Shown: positions 1 through 10,110 of the stretch, piece after piece
Layout of the letters: every line of letters starts with the position of its first letter
Numbering within the stretch: the first letter of the stretch is position 1
Assembly: GCA_025602905.1 (NCBI GenBank)
Contig: JAHLKI010000003.1
Span: 682,001 to 746,000, forward strand
DNA: 64,000 bases
Direction of reading: 5' to 3'
Origin: Phlyctochytrium arcticum
Taxonomy: Eukaryota; Chytridiomycota; Chytridiomycetes; Chytridiales; Chytridiaceae
Position numbers and translations under genes: made by a program
The notes under the pieces: generated by a model
The model's database searches: none
What the model saw: the letters and a program-made list of their open reading frames with translations, nothing else
What the model was told of the DNA's origin: nothing

Positions 1-197
1 GTTAGAATTGTAGGATAACACATACATCATGTAACTTAGATACAGCCGCCCGCAGTTGAAGAAAATTCGCCATCTCCTTCTCGCGACATTTTGGCAGAAC
101 AATACATTCATTTTTTCAATCATCCTCGTCCACAAACACACACACACATACTGCTCTCCTTACTTTCAGCACTCTATTCAGGTCAAGTCCGATCGTC

Positions 198-3100
198 ATG
201 CGGCGAAGACCTCGCTGTGATCTGTGCGTCAGGGACTTCAGCGACAAGAGAGCCCTCAACCATCATTTTCAAAGTCAGCATCATCAAAGTCGTGAAAGGA
301 TACGGAAGGCCGTAAATGAGGGCGATGCAAGAGAACATTCACCTCAAGGTTTGGCTACAATGATCTCGGGTTCGCAAGCGATATCTAACGATTCAATCTG
401 CAGATCCAATGATGGGACCAGAAGCATTGTCTACGAATTTACAATGTGACAATTGGGCCCCGCTTGCAGATCAAATGATGGGACCAGACGCGCCCTCAAA
501 TTACGTTGATATCTCTGCCCTTTCCTCTCTGGGAGAACTGATTCCAGAGCAACCAGTTCATTCAACAACAAACTTTCAGCTATTTGTTGATGATGATGAT
601 GGCAATGTATTGGAACATGCTGTAGGACCAGTTTACGATTCCTCGGACAGTGATGACTCCAGATGGTCTGAATTCGTTGAAGCTGGAGCTCCGGTGTTCG
701 ACTCTGATGACGATGTGGATGAAGATGAGGAACTTGCAAGGGCAATCAGGGAGACGAGTACCCTTGAAAACATCAGCAGTTGGGCGCCGTACGGCTCCCG
801 CGTGATGTTCCTCTGCTGCACCCTTCGCAGCCTGATTTCGAATCGCCTTTCTCGTTCAACCTTAACATTTTTGTGGTTCATTTTCAAAGAAATGGGCGTG
901 ACCCTCCCATCTATTGCCGCGGTTGAGAAGAAGCAAAAGGAGATTGAAGATTCGATGGGCTCGTTAATGGAAAGACATGAAACAAATCACAACAAAAAAG
1001 TGTTTCACTCCCTCAACATCGTTGACATTGTCAAGAGAGAAGTGGCCAATCCAGAGACCATGTCCACTCTGGTTCATCACCCAGAAGATGCACCTATGTA
1101 TCTTAGTGAACAATGGCACGGTTTGAAATGGAGGCATGATCCGGTATTCCAATCGCCGATGGCGCATACCCAGTGGGGAGACTTTTGGTGCAACGACTAT
1201 GCCATTGCTCAGGACGAGAAGATGTACCGTATTCATCGCTTCGCAACCAGGAGAGATCGTCTGGTTGCCTACGTGCACCCGGCATTGACAACAGAACAAC
1301 TGGCTCTCCTTGTACCAATTCATCAAACCCTGAGACATGGAGCACATTGGTGGCTGGACGTCCGTACCGACAAGTTTTTTATCCCGGTGGCCGATTTACG
1401 GCGAAATCTGGGGTCTGGGGACTTACCAGGCGTACCCCATTTGACCGGTTACTTCGACGGCACCACTCTGGAGACTAATGCAGAAGTTGTCAAATCCAAG
1501 TACTGTATCGAGCACCCCCTCAAGATTCGGGCTGCGGGTCTTGAATGCATAGTCACCCCTCTTGTACTCTTCTCTGACGACACGAGTGGGAACAAATCCA
1601 GGCGATGGAATCCTCACGAGTCCTGGTTTCTGCAATTGGCCGGGCTACGATTCTCAAGGCAGCTACTCTCGTACAACATCCACTTCGTTGCCGTATCTAG
1701 CACCATAAACGCTCAGTATATGTTGCCGGTGATCGTGGAGCAACTCCAGGAGTTGCAGCACGGAGTAGTCACATTCAATGCAGCAACCAACCGGGAAGTC
1801 TTGGTCGTTGCTCCTCTGCTGTTCATTGCTGCCGACAACCCAATGCATTCGGCACTCTGTTGCCATATTGGGATGTCAGGAAAGAAACCATGCAGATTTT
1901 GCGATGTGTCTGGAGAGCTTAACTCCACTGAGGCCGCTTTAGCGGTGACAGAATGTGGAAACTTACGAACTACTGTTATGACGCGTCGCAAAATCGTCGA
2001 ACATCTTGAAGTAGCAAAGCTCCCGGGATCCAAGTCTAGAATCGAAAGTGAGCAGACGGCTACAGGCAGGAAGTGCACCATAGCCAATGTTGTCTTGAAC
2101 AGATTGTTTGAAGTAACACGGCCTGGGTACGATGAGGAGAAGCGCGAGGAATGCTTTGAGCAGCTTTCAAACACCCGCGAGCTAATCAATCCACTACTCC
2201 TTTTGCCCGGATTTGATATTCATCGCGATTCACCCGTTGAAGTTCTACATGTCGTTCTTCTGGGCGTAGTGAAGTATTTTCTTATGCACACGATGAAGAG
2301 CCTGTCAGCTGACGAGAAAACCATGTTACGTCTACGATTACAAGAGCTGGACAGTACATCTTTCTATCGGCCCATCGTAGTCAGGACAGTGATTGAACAT
2401 ACAGGGACATTGTGCGGCAAAGACTTCAAACACTTTGCTCAAATCGCCCCGTTTGTTCTATTTGATCTGGTATCAGACAATGAGCTCTCCTTGTGGATTG
2501 CTACTGCGTACTTAGTGCGTGCTGTGTTTGCGAGAAACTTGGAAGCTCAACATGCGGGCTCTGATCTGAAACGTGTTATTGATGACTTTTTGTTTGCGGT
2601 TCTCCGCTCAGATGCAACATGGATGGAAAAAGCCAAGTTCCACCTATTGGTTCACTTACCAAGATGCGTTGATCTATTTGGACCAGCAATAGGACAGGCA
2701 ACCGAAAGGTGGGTTGGCTATATAGCACGCGCCGACAACTTTACAAACTCTCATTCATATTATACGATTTGAAAGCAACAATCATGTCATCAGAGATACG
2801 TCTGCCCTCACAAATCGCTCCGCTCCCTCCCTTGATATTGCCAAAGCATTAGCAATGTGGTATGTGTTCCGCCATGCTGCTGCCGGTGGTTGGTGGTGGG
2901 ATGGAAACAAATGGATACGTGCTGGAGAAGATCTTCGCGAATATGCCGCGTCTCCGGCAATTCGCGAGGTTCTAGGACAGATTGACCCCGAGGAAAGATC
3001 TCAACAACTGGCATCCGGCCAAGTCACACGCCGTTTTCGTAGCACCCACCAAAACCTGAACTTTGATTGGCTATTAGGCGAGTGTGAGACCGCCAAAGTC

Positions 3101-3775
3101 AATGAGGTGGCGCCTGCAGCCCGTCGCACGGTAGTATCAAGATGGAGGACCATTGGAACGCAATGTGGAGAGCGCTGCAAAGTCGGCAAGTTTGCACTTC
3201 TAGATACTGGGGTGAGCTTAAATCGAGTCACTATTATGCCAACATAAAAACTGACATCGGTAATGTAGGACTTTTTTAGAATCACGGAGGTGGTAACCCG
3301 TCAGGGAAGCATGTCATCTCCAGAGGTGTCCGGCAGAATCTTTGTTGTCACAGGATCCAAGTACAACTGTCCCGTCATTCAGCTTGCCAATCCGCAAAGC
3401 AACCGTCTGGAGCGGCTTGCGAGCCCCAACCTTCTTATTGGACGCGTCAATGTTCAGCAGCTCTGTACCACATCGTGCTCTGTAGTAAGCAGTGACTCTG
3501 GACAACGCGTGGAGCGAGAACAATACCAAGGGCCTTCTCTGACCATACAACATGAAGGACACGACGAAACATTTGCAGTTAATCTTTTTTGTTCGAGAAC
3601 GGCTTGGTTGGACTCAATGCACCGTTTGCCCCGAATGCTACCAGACGTACCCGACTCGGTTGAGGAGCGACGTGTTTTACTCACCACGGAATTGGAAAGT
3701 TTTGAGGAGAGCCTGCAGGAAAGAGTAGCGGCAAAAGCAGCGAGAGGGGCAGCAAAACGGGCAGCATTGTCGTAA
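198..3775 (+). CDS. CACTA/Tnp2-like transposase with N-terminal C2H2 finger, 4 exons
   Basis: Four exons (198-348, 404-2708, 2776-3211, 3269-3775) join in frame through three GT-AG introns of 55, 67 and 57 nt to give about 1,132 residues with no internal stop. Residues 7-28 form a C2H2 zinc finger (C7, C10, H23, H28). Residues about 110-165 are Asp/Glu-rich. The middle holds a CRFC zinc-ribbon-like motif near residue 546 and the LHVVLLGV motif near 665, both of which I know from Tnp2-type (CACTA/En-Spm) proteins of fungi. The last exon starts DFFRITEV, also typical of this family. The C-terminus is Ala/Lys/Arg-rich. The role would be DNA transposition in the nucleus; the family is recognised by eye only. 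No terminal inverted repeats were found, so it could be a complete element, a stranded transposase or a domesticated gene. The start is the first ATG of the exon that carries the finger. Confidence 0.75.
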
Positions 3776-4161
3776 GACCAGACGGTATCTGGCGGCAACC
3801 ACTGATATAGCTCTATTTATTGTATTCCACCGGTATCAATGAGACAACACATCTTACTCTCTAACTTTTGCAAGGTCGATATCTTCGATGATCGCCCCAA
3901 TGACCGCCCAATCTAGGAAATCGACGACGACATCGACCCAGAATGACGTCGTCAATTGTGACGGTAATGTCATGAGTGACGAACAGAGATGAGATCATTG
4001 AGATGGAATTGCATGATTGCTTCCGACATGGCTTTGAGGAAGAACTGAGGACTATAAAAGCATTGGGTTTCTCGGTATTTCCCTATGATTTATCCTGGTC
4101 TTTATTCAAGCATCACCTGCTACAGTCAACTCATTCAAATCTCTCAAATCTTACAGCAAAG
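3776..4161. other. Intergenic stretch with candidate promoter of the next gene
   Basis: No coding sequence seen. It holds a CRE-like TGACGTCGTCA at 3944-3954 inside a run rich in GACG words, and a TATA box at 4053-4058, both upstream of the next gene. Binding by an ATF/CREB-type factor is only a suggestion from the motif. Confidence 0.4.
4053..4058 (+). promoter_or_regulatory. TATA box
   Basis: TATAAA lies 109 nt upstream of the ATG at 4162, a normal spacing for a fungal promoter allowing a leader of some 70 nt. Confidence 0.5.
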
Positions 4162-5365
4162 ATGGCATCTGCCCCACTCTTTGGCGATTCAGACTTATCT
4201 CCTACCCCCACCAGCCGAGATGCCCGTTTCGCAGAAACCCAACGTCGAGCCAGAGAAATGGCTGATGGTATGAACAGTCGTCAACCAACAAACGCCCCAC
4301 TCAACCCATCCACACCTACTTTGACTGCTGCCCGATCCGATCAGTGGCTCACCGCAGCGGTGATTGCCCGCAGCCGTCACGTCATTGAGCGAGTTGCAGC
4401 CGGCGATGAGGAATTGAAAAAGTACCTTACCGGATACTTCGATGTACGTATTCAAGCTATTCCGCCTCTGTTTGTCTCTATTCTGACTTTGTCGTTTTCT
4501 TGTGAAGGTGCCCTCTGCCATTCAAAAAGTTGTGGTCATGGCGAGATTGAGCAAGATTGAGGAAAAGCTGGACAGGCTTCTGGAACTCCAACCCCACACT
4601 CCCACCTCCTCTATCTCCGAGGATTTGACCAATGCCATTTTGTCTGCTACCAAGGCGCGTGTGATCAGCCCCACTTGCAAATCGTACCAGTCGAAGGAAG
4701 CCCTTGAAGCTGTCATCAAAGCTTTGAAGGATTGTGGTACCATTACCGCCGCGCAAGCCAGCAGTCAAATTTTTGTCGATTCGATTGCCCCGAAGGTCAG
4801 CAGGACCTACGGCGACGCCAAAGGGTCATTCTTGAGGCGCGTGGACGGCAAAAGCGGTACTGCTCCGCTGGACCAGTTTGCCAAAAGTATCTTCAATATC
4901 AGAGGTGCCCGCATCCAAGATACCCATCGGGTAAGGGCGGCCTTGGTCCGTCATTACCGTCCCAAATGGATCAAGATTGAGGCAGAGCGAAAGCTCAAGG
5001 TGGCGGGCAAGGTCCTGGAGCGCGTCACGGCTGCCACGGAGGATGACTCGGATGACGAAAGTAGCGAGGACGAAGAAGACGAAGACGACGACAAGCAGGA
5101 TACGTTTTGGAAGTACCTGACTCGCAAGCTGGAGAAGCTCCACAACTTTGATGATGGTGTGTTGGAAACGGATCGCCGGAACTTTGCTGGTGGGTGCAAG
5201 AGAAAGCGAACCGAAAGGCCGGCTACCCCGGAGAACGGTGATTCAACCGAACCAAGCGGCCGTGCTGGCGGCGGTGCATCCGAGCGATCCCAGCATTACC
5301 ATGATCTCCTAGCGCACGACCAGCAAGCACCTTACGAAGGGTTCAATCCCAGTTGCGGATTCTAG
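4162..5365 (+). CDS. Unrecognised two-exon gene, 379 aa, acidic and basic tracts
   Basis: Exons 4162-4443 and 4508-5365 join in phase 0 across a 64-nt GTACGT...AAG intron, giving 379 residues with no lesion. The N-terminal third is Thr/Ser/Pro/Ala-rich. A short predicted coiled coil follows the splice (ARLSKIEEKLDRLLEL). The middle is mixed helical. Residues about 270-290 are almost all Asp/Glu, and the C-terminal part has a KRKRTER cluster that could be a nuclear localisation signal. I recognise no domain. It lies 386 bp downstream of the CACTA-like gene on the same strand, so it may be the second gene of that element or a host gene. The ATG was chosen because it follows the TATA box and opens the frame that splices cleanly. 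Confidence 0.6.
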
Positions 5366-5984
5366 GTAGTTGGAGTACGCTAGCATCCTTGTAGTTCTTA
5401 TTCTTTGTGGTGCATTCTCATTATATGGCGTATTTCCTGATTTCGATCGCTTTATCCCAATTCCAATACTGATTCCAATATATACATTTTGCTATCCAAA
5501 ATCAATTGAATGGCTTGGTGTTTGACACGAGTTGCACTTAACACTACAAGGATACACGCTGTGATGGGTCGTGTATACAACGAATCAATGATTCGTGTTG
5601 AACACGCTGGGTGTTAGCGTTCATGCCAACACGAGTTTCTGACACGAGTAACTACGAGGAATCCAAAAGCAAAAATCCACGTTGCCACACACGTGAGCGA
5701 CGTTGCCAGCACGTTGCGAAAGTCTCGGCGTGTAGATCTGCTGCTGTCTGGCGAAATAAAACAAAATTCAAAAAAGAAATGCAACATGGGGGTTCAGGTT
5801 TGCAAACGCGCATTTGCCTTGCGCTCTGAAGCGAAATGGAACTTTTTAAAAATTCCAAATTTTGGGACGTGTGCCAGGATTTGTAACCCCCTATTGGTTC
5901 GCCATGTGGCCTGGGCGTCGACATCTGAAACAAGATCCTGAAGCACAAAGTTTGATCTTCTCGGCCTCCGTAAGGGGGTTGCAT
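5366..5984. other. Non-coding stretch with ACACGAG-word cluster
   Basis: No gene is supported. Between 5520 and 5660 the words GACACGAG, ACACG and their complements recur (GACACGAG at about 5524 and 5640; GTGTATAC and a GAATCAATGATTC palindrome between them). This may be a degraded terminal repeat, but no partner was found. Confidence 0.3.
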
Positions 5985-6518
5985 GGTTAAATTGTCAATT
6001 TCCATGGCTGTGGCTCCTTGGAAGGCAGGTTGTTGCTGACTAGGTGGGTTGAATGTTGGGGTGCTATTGGGCGGGGCCTTGTACATCTGGAGGATCTGGT
6101 CGATTGAATCGGCTACAACGCTGGCGGTTTCGATGTCCCTGGCTTTTTCGGGGTTCAGTGCTAATTGCTCTTGAATTCTAGGTTTCAATCCACGGACAAA
6201 GGCATGCAATTTCTCGGCTTCTGACAAATCGTCCACTTCCAAGCAAAGATTATTGAACATGTTCACATACTCTTGGACTGAGCATACTTGGCGGACAGTG
6301 GACAACCGATCTCGGGCTAGCCACATGGCGTTGACTGGTGTGAATGCATGTTGTAATCCTTCCTTCATCTGTTCCCATGTGGCAATGCGGGTAGGTGAGC
6401 CTTCCGGGTGATTCCTGGTGTGGGAATTCCACCAGTCTTCTGCAAATCCTTCGAGCAACGTGGAGGCAACTTGGAGTCGATTGGCATCAGTGTACTGTAG
6501 CGCCGCGGAGAAATATTG
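5985..6518 (-). pseudogene. LTR-retrotransposon Gag fragment
   Basis: Read on the minus strand from 6518 downwards this encodes a retrotransposon Gag (Retrotrans_gag-type) core: AEDWWNSHTRNHP, a WEQMKEGLQHAF block, YVNMFNNLCLEV and LHAFVRGLKPRIQEQL, which are hallmarks of Ty3-like capsid regions. The frame stays open to 5652, but residue composition stops looking like Gag near 5985. No initiator, zinc knuckle, protease or pol follows, so it is truncated at both ends. It directly abuts the older repeat that begins at 6564. Confidence 0.7.
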
Positions 6519-6563
6519 GTCTAATCATCTCACAAATGACCAAAGGATTATCAATCTATTATA

Positions 6564-6664
6564 TTCTCTGTTTTATCCATAGTTGTAGGGGGGTCTGGGG
6601 GTCCGTGACAAAATGTTTCAGGTGTTACGCTTTGTGGCACGGTCCTCGGGCCTGGCACAATCAC
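6564..6664 (+). repeat. Older repeat, copy 1, left half
   Basis: About 95 bp match 18281-18376 at roughly 80-85% by eye (shared core TTACGCTTTGTGGCA at about 6625). The last 9 bases, CACAATCAC (6656-6664), are the left target-site duplication of MULE-1. The right half continues at 9617. Confidence 0.75.
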
Positions 6665-9616
6665 GGCAGCGTCTCAATTCCCAGGGGTAATTCAGCCAAA
6701 CTCCCGGTTTCTGACAAATCATGAGTCACTCCTGCCAGGAGTTCTGCGTATATCAACTCCACAGCCACCAGAGTCAGATCCTCGTCGGCAGCTCCGACTT
6801 GTGCTGCGAGATCTTGGGCAAAAATCAGCGCTATCGCCTATAGAAGTGATGTCCTCCGACTCTTCCAACGCCGAGATGGCTGCCATTCGCTTGCTTATCC
6901 AACAGAGCAATGAAGCGACCAGAAAACTTGTTGAGAAACTGGATCAGTTTGACGCGAGACAACCACCTGCGGGGCACGACGACGAGCCTGTGTCCGAACT
7001 CCATATGGATGGACCTGTAGAGAATGGAGGTAAAACAATCTGTTTAGGCAGCTGATTTCTTTCCCTTGATAAGTTTTGTGTTGTGCCCGTTGTAGCAGCC
7101 GACAATATTCTGGTCGCAAGCGTTACAAACAATGAAGAATCGGTCACCGATGGTATGGAAGGACTTAATAAGACTCGTATGACATCTGTTTCATATCTTC
7201 CTTCAGGTACAAAGGCCTGGACCCCTCCGCATCCTCCGGCTGGACCATTTGCAACTTTTGAGGAGGCCGATGAAGCTTTGAAGCAATTTGGAATAGAGCA
7301 CGGATTTGCCATCACAAGCCTGCGGTCCGAAAGAATCAGTGGCAAAGATTCCTCGCTTAAGAAAGTATGGCAACAATGCGCATGTGCGAGGTAATATACG
7401 CCGAAAGATGACGGAATCCCACTTCGTATGAACGGTAGCCAAAGGTCCGGCTGCAAGTGGCATGCGATATTGAAGACCGAGGTTACCAACGGCAATGTGG
7501 GACAATGGGCTGTCATTGTCAAAGAGTCCCGTGCAACACACACCGGCCATAAGCAACAAACGCGAGAGGGTTTGAATGCGTTCTTTCAAGCACGGCGGGC
7601 CACCCAAACCCCGGAAGTTCTGAACGAAGTGATGACGCTGCTCGAAACTGGGTCGAAACCCAGAGCAATTAGAGCAGCCGTCGAACTGAATGCAACGAAG
7701 CCTCTGATAACTGCAAAAGATATCAAAAATTTGAGAGCTGCCAAATTGGAGACATACCTTCAAGGCCGAACCCCACTTACCGCGCTACTGGCCGAATTGG
7801 AGCAAAATGCTGCAGATGGCGCGATCACCGACGTTATATATAACGACGATATGGTGTTGACACACCTGTTATTCCAGACAGATGTAAGTCCGTCTTCTCA
7901 GCAGTGTATATCTACATTTGTCTCAGTCCTGCGTTCGATCTATAGAAAGATATGGCTGATCTGATGAGAAGATTTGGTGATGTGTTGATAATGGACTGTA
8001 CTTACAGAACAAATCAACACAAGATGCCGCTCTTACATGTGGTGGGAATAACGGACACATTCCATTCCTTCTCGGGCGCATTCATGCTCATGGCCAACGA
8101 ATGTCAAGCAGATTACGAACTTGCCATTGACAGAATAACTGTCTCACTAGAAAAACCTCCAGCTGTCGTAGTGATTGACTGTGATAGGGCCTTCATCAAC
8201 GCTGTTCAAAAGAAATGGCCGACGACTTTGATCATTCTGTGCAGATGGCACCTTTTTCAAAATATCAAAAAACATTGTATGAAGAACTTTGTTACCGACG
8301 AAGAAACGCACGATGACGAGGCGTGGGATGGGTTCAAAAAGTAAGATTTTACTCCCAAATCGTTCGCCCGCCCTGGATTCTGAAACTACTTAAATAGGGC
8401 TTGGATGAGTGTCGAGCGTGCACCAACCGAAGCAAAGTTCGAGTAGCTACTGTATTTCGCGGTTTGGAAGAACAGGTAGACGAGGATACATACAGTCACC
8501 TAGAGAAGAACAAGTACCCGCTACGAGAGCATTGGGCAAGCTACGCTATCGACCGATATCAATACTTGAACGCTACCGTCACTTCCAGGGTCGAAGGTAA
8601 ACACTGGGCATCGATAAAATCAAATGGTTCCGCGAACGCGACTATTCTGACATTGTACACCACCATTCGATCGAACTGCCAAATGCAAATGGCGGATTAC
8701 CGTCTAGCCGTCAACGTGGACACCGAGACAGAACACCGATTCACCAATGGGAAGGCCGCCCCTCTTTACGCCTCTGTGCAAAAGTGCTTGTCCAAACATA
8801 TTCTCCAAGAGATGGACAGCCAGCACTTGAAAGCGGACAAAATCGAGAAGGCAACCGACAATCCGGACGCGGTATACGTAGACGACTCCCCCGCACCCCA
8901 ACCTTGCAGCGGGCGCCATCGCACCGTGATGGGAATCCCCTGCGCACATGAGATCCTGACCATGCGCAAGGAGGGCAGGGGCCTGCAGATCTCTGACTTC
9001 GTCAAGAGATGGCATTTGCGGCCATCCTCTGTCACCCAAAAGGAGATTCTTGCGCCAGTAAAGGGACGGTATGTTGCCACCAGCCGTGCTCGCCTTAACA
9101 AGCGTCTCAAAACAGGTGCTGAGCATGCCAAAGCCGAGGTCCGCGCAAGAGACCAATGCTGCAGTATCTGCATGGACCGCGGGCATCGTCGTGATGTTTG
9201 ACAACCTGCCAGCAACACAAGCATCGTCGAGCAGCTCATCCCCACCAAGAGTGCGAGCTGCCCCTCGATGTTCTGGCTGTGGATCTTTGGAACACAGATT
9301 TACCAAGTGTCCGTTGAAGGCGTAAGAATGAAAGGCGGCGTGTGCTGTTCGATGTCGGTGGTGCAGCTAGAGTAGATTTAGAGACTTAGGCAGCCTGTTC
9401 CAGTGTTTTCTCCTCCTCTCATCTTGGACTATCTAAATTCCCATCTCTCAGCTTTGGTTTATATAAATGTAATATGCGGATATTGTTGCTGTAACTGAGA
9501 GTCTGAGAAAACAGTGTGCTCTTTATGAACACAATTGACGACGGGCAACAAGTGACTCATGATTTGTCAGAAACCGGGAATTTGGCCAAATCACCCCTGG
9601 GAATTTAGACGCCGCC
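6665..9616 (+). mobile_element. MULE-1, 2,952 bp, with TIRs and perfect 9-bp TSD
   Basis: Terminal inverted repeats of about 65 bp: the left end starts GGCAGCGTCTCAATTCCCAG and the reverse complement of the right end starts GGCGGCGTCTAAATTCCCAG, and similarity continues through TTTCTGACAAATCATGAGTC on both ends. The element is flanked by CACAATCAC at 6656-6664 and 9617-9625. A 9-bp duplication is the hallmark of Mutator-like elements. It contains one transposase gene with disabling mutations, so this copy is probably non-autonomous now. Confidence 0.9.
6849..9325 (+). pseudogene. MULE-1 transposase (FAR1-like DNA-binding plus MULE DDE), decayed
   Basis: Starts at ATG 6849 (MSSDSSNAEM) and is split by short introns near 7031-7096, 7155-7206, 7885-7946 and 8342-8398. 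The second quarter is a FAR1/WRKY-GCM1-like DNA-binding region. The catalytic core has D1 in LIMDCTYRTN (about 7990), D2 in VVIDCDRAF (about 8175), a CRWHLFQNIKKHC block, and TSRVEGKHW with the likely catalytic Glu. Two zinc knuckles end the protein (CSICMDRGH and CSGCGSLEH). Lesions: an in-frame TAA at 7392-7394 where MULE-3 has a Gln codon, and a 1-nt frameshift at about 9195-9205 between the knuckles. It would have cut and pasted the element in the nucleus; as read it cannot make a full protein. Confidence 0.85.
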
Positions 9617-9690
9617 CACAATCACCTTATCCGCTTACATAACCGATTCCTCCGCTGAATTTGCTGATTTCCTGAATTTATGTCCCATTT
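9617..9690 (+). repeat. Older repeat, copy 1, right half
   Basis: Begins with the right MULE-1 TSD (9617-9625) and continues TTATCCGCTTACATAACC, then CTCCGCT and TGCTGATTTCCTGAATTT. The same order of words is found at 25301-25358. Confidence 0.75.
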
Positions 9691-10110
9691 TAAGACAAGT
9701 AGCAGGGAAAGAGGTTCTGACAACAATAGAAAATATGATTAAAACAATGGTACAAGTCAAGACGGCCTGGGTGCTCCTCCACTTGGGAGCGTGCTACTGC
9801 TCCTTTTTATACTAAAATATAATGCCCTTTCTATCCGCTACATTGCCTACTCTGCCGGGCCTGCTGCCTAATCCAATGTCGTGCTCTCCTTTGTGATTGG
9901 CTTCTTGATGGTGTGCTGTGGTGTACTTTCCTCTCATTGGTTCCTAGGTCCGGCATGCTTTCCGTGTTGATTGGCTCCGGGTGGTGTGCTGATTGGTTGA
10001 TTGTGAAGATGGCGTGCTTTCTGGCGTGATTCCGGTTGATTGTGGTCTTGGACATCCGAAGAACACTGGAACTCAACGGGATGGGTGGCAGAACTTCTTG
10101 AGAAGCATTA
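9691..10110. other. Non-coding stretch with clustered ATTGG boxes
   Basis: No gene supported. Between 9890 and 10035 the word ATTGG (CCAAT on the minus strand) occurs four times, mixed with GTGTGCTG and GGCGTGCTTT words. It may be an LTR or promoter remnant of an element lost at the MULE-2 junction; no paired copy exists in the window. Confidence 0.3.

Noticed and set aside
2709..3268. CACTA-like gene as a pseudogene because its long frames are broken
   Set aside because: Breaks coincide with 55-67-nt GT-AG introns that restore phase and family motifs.
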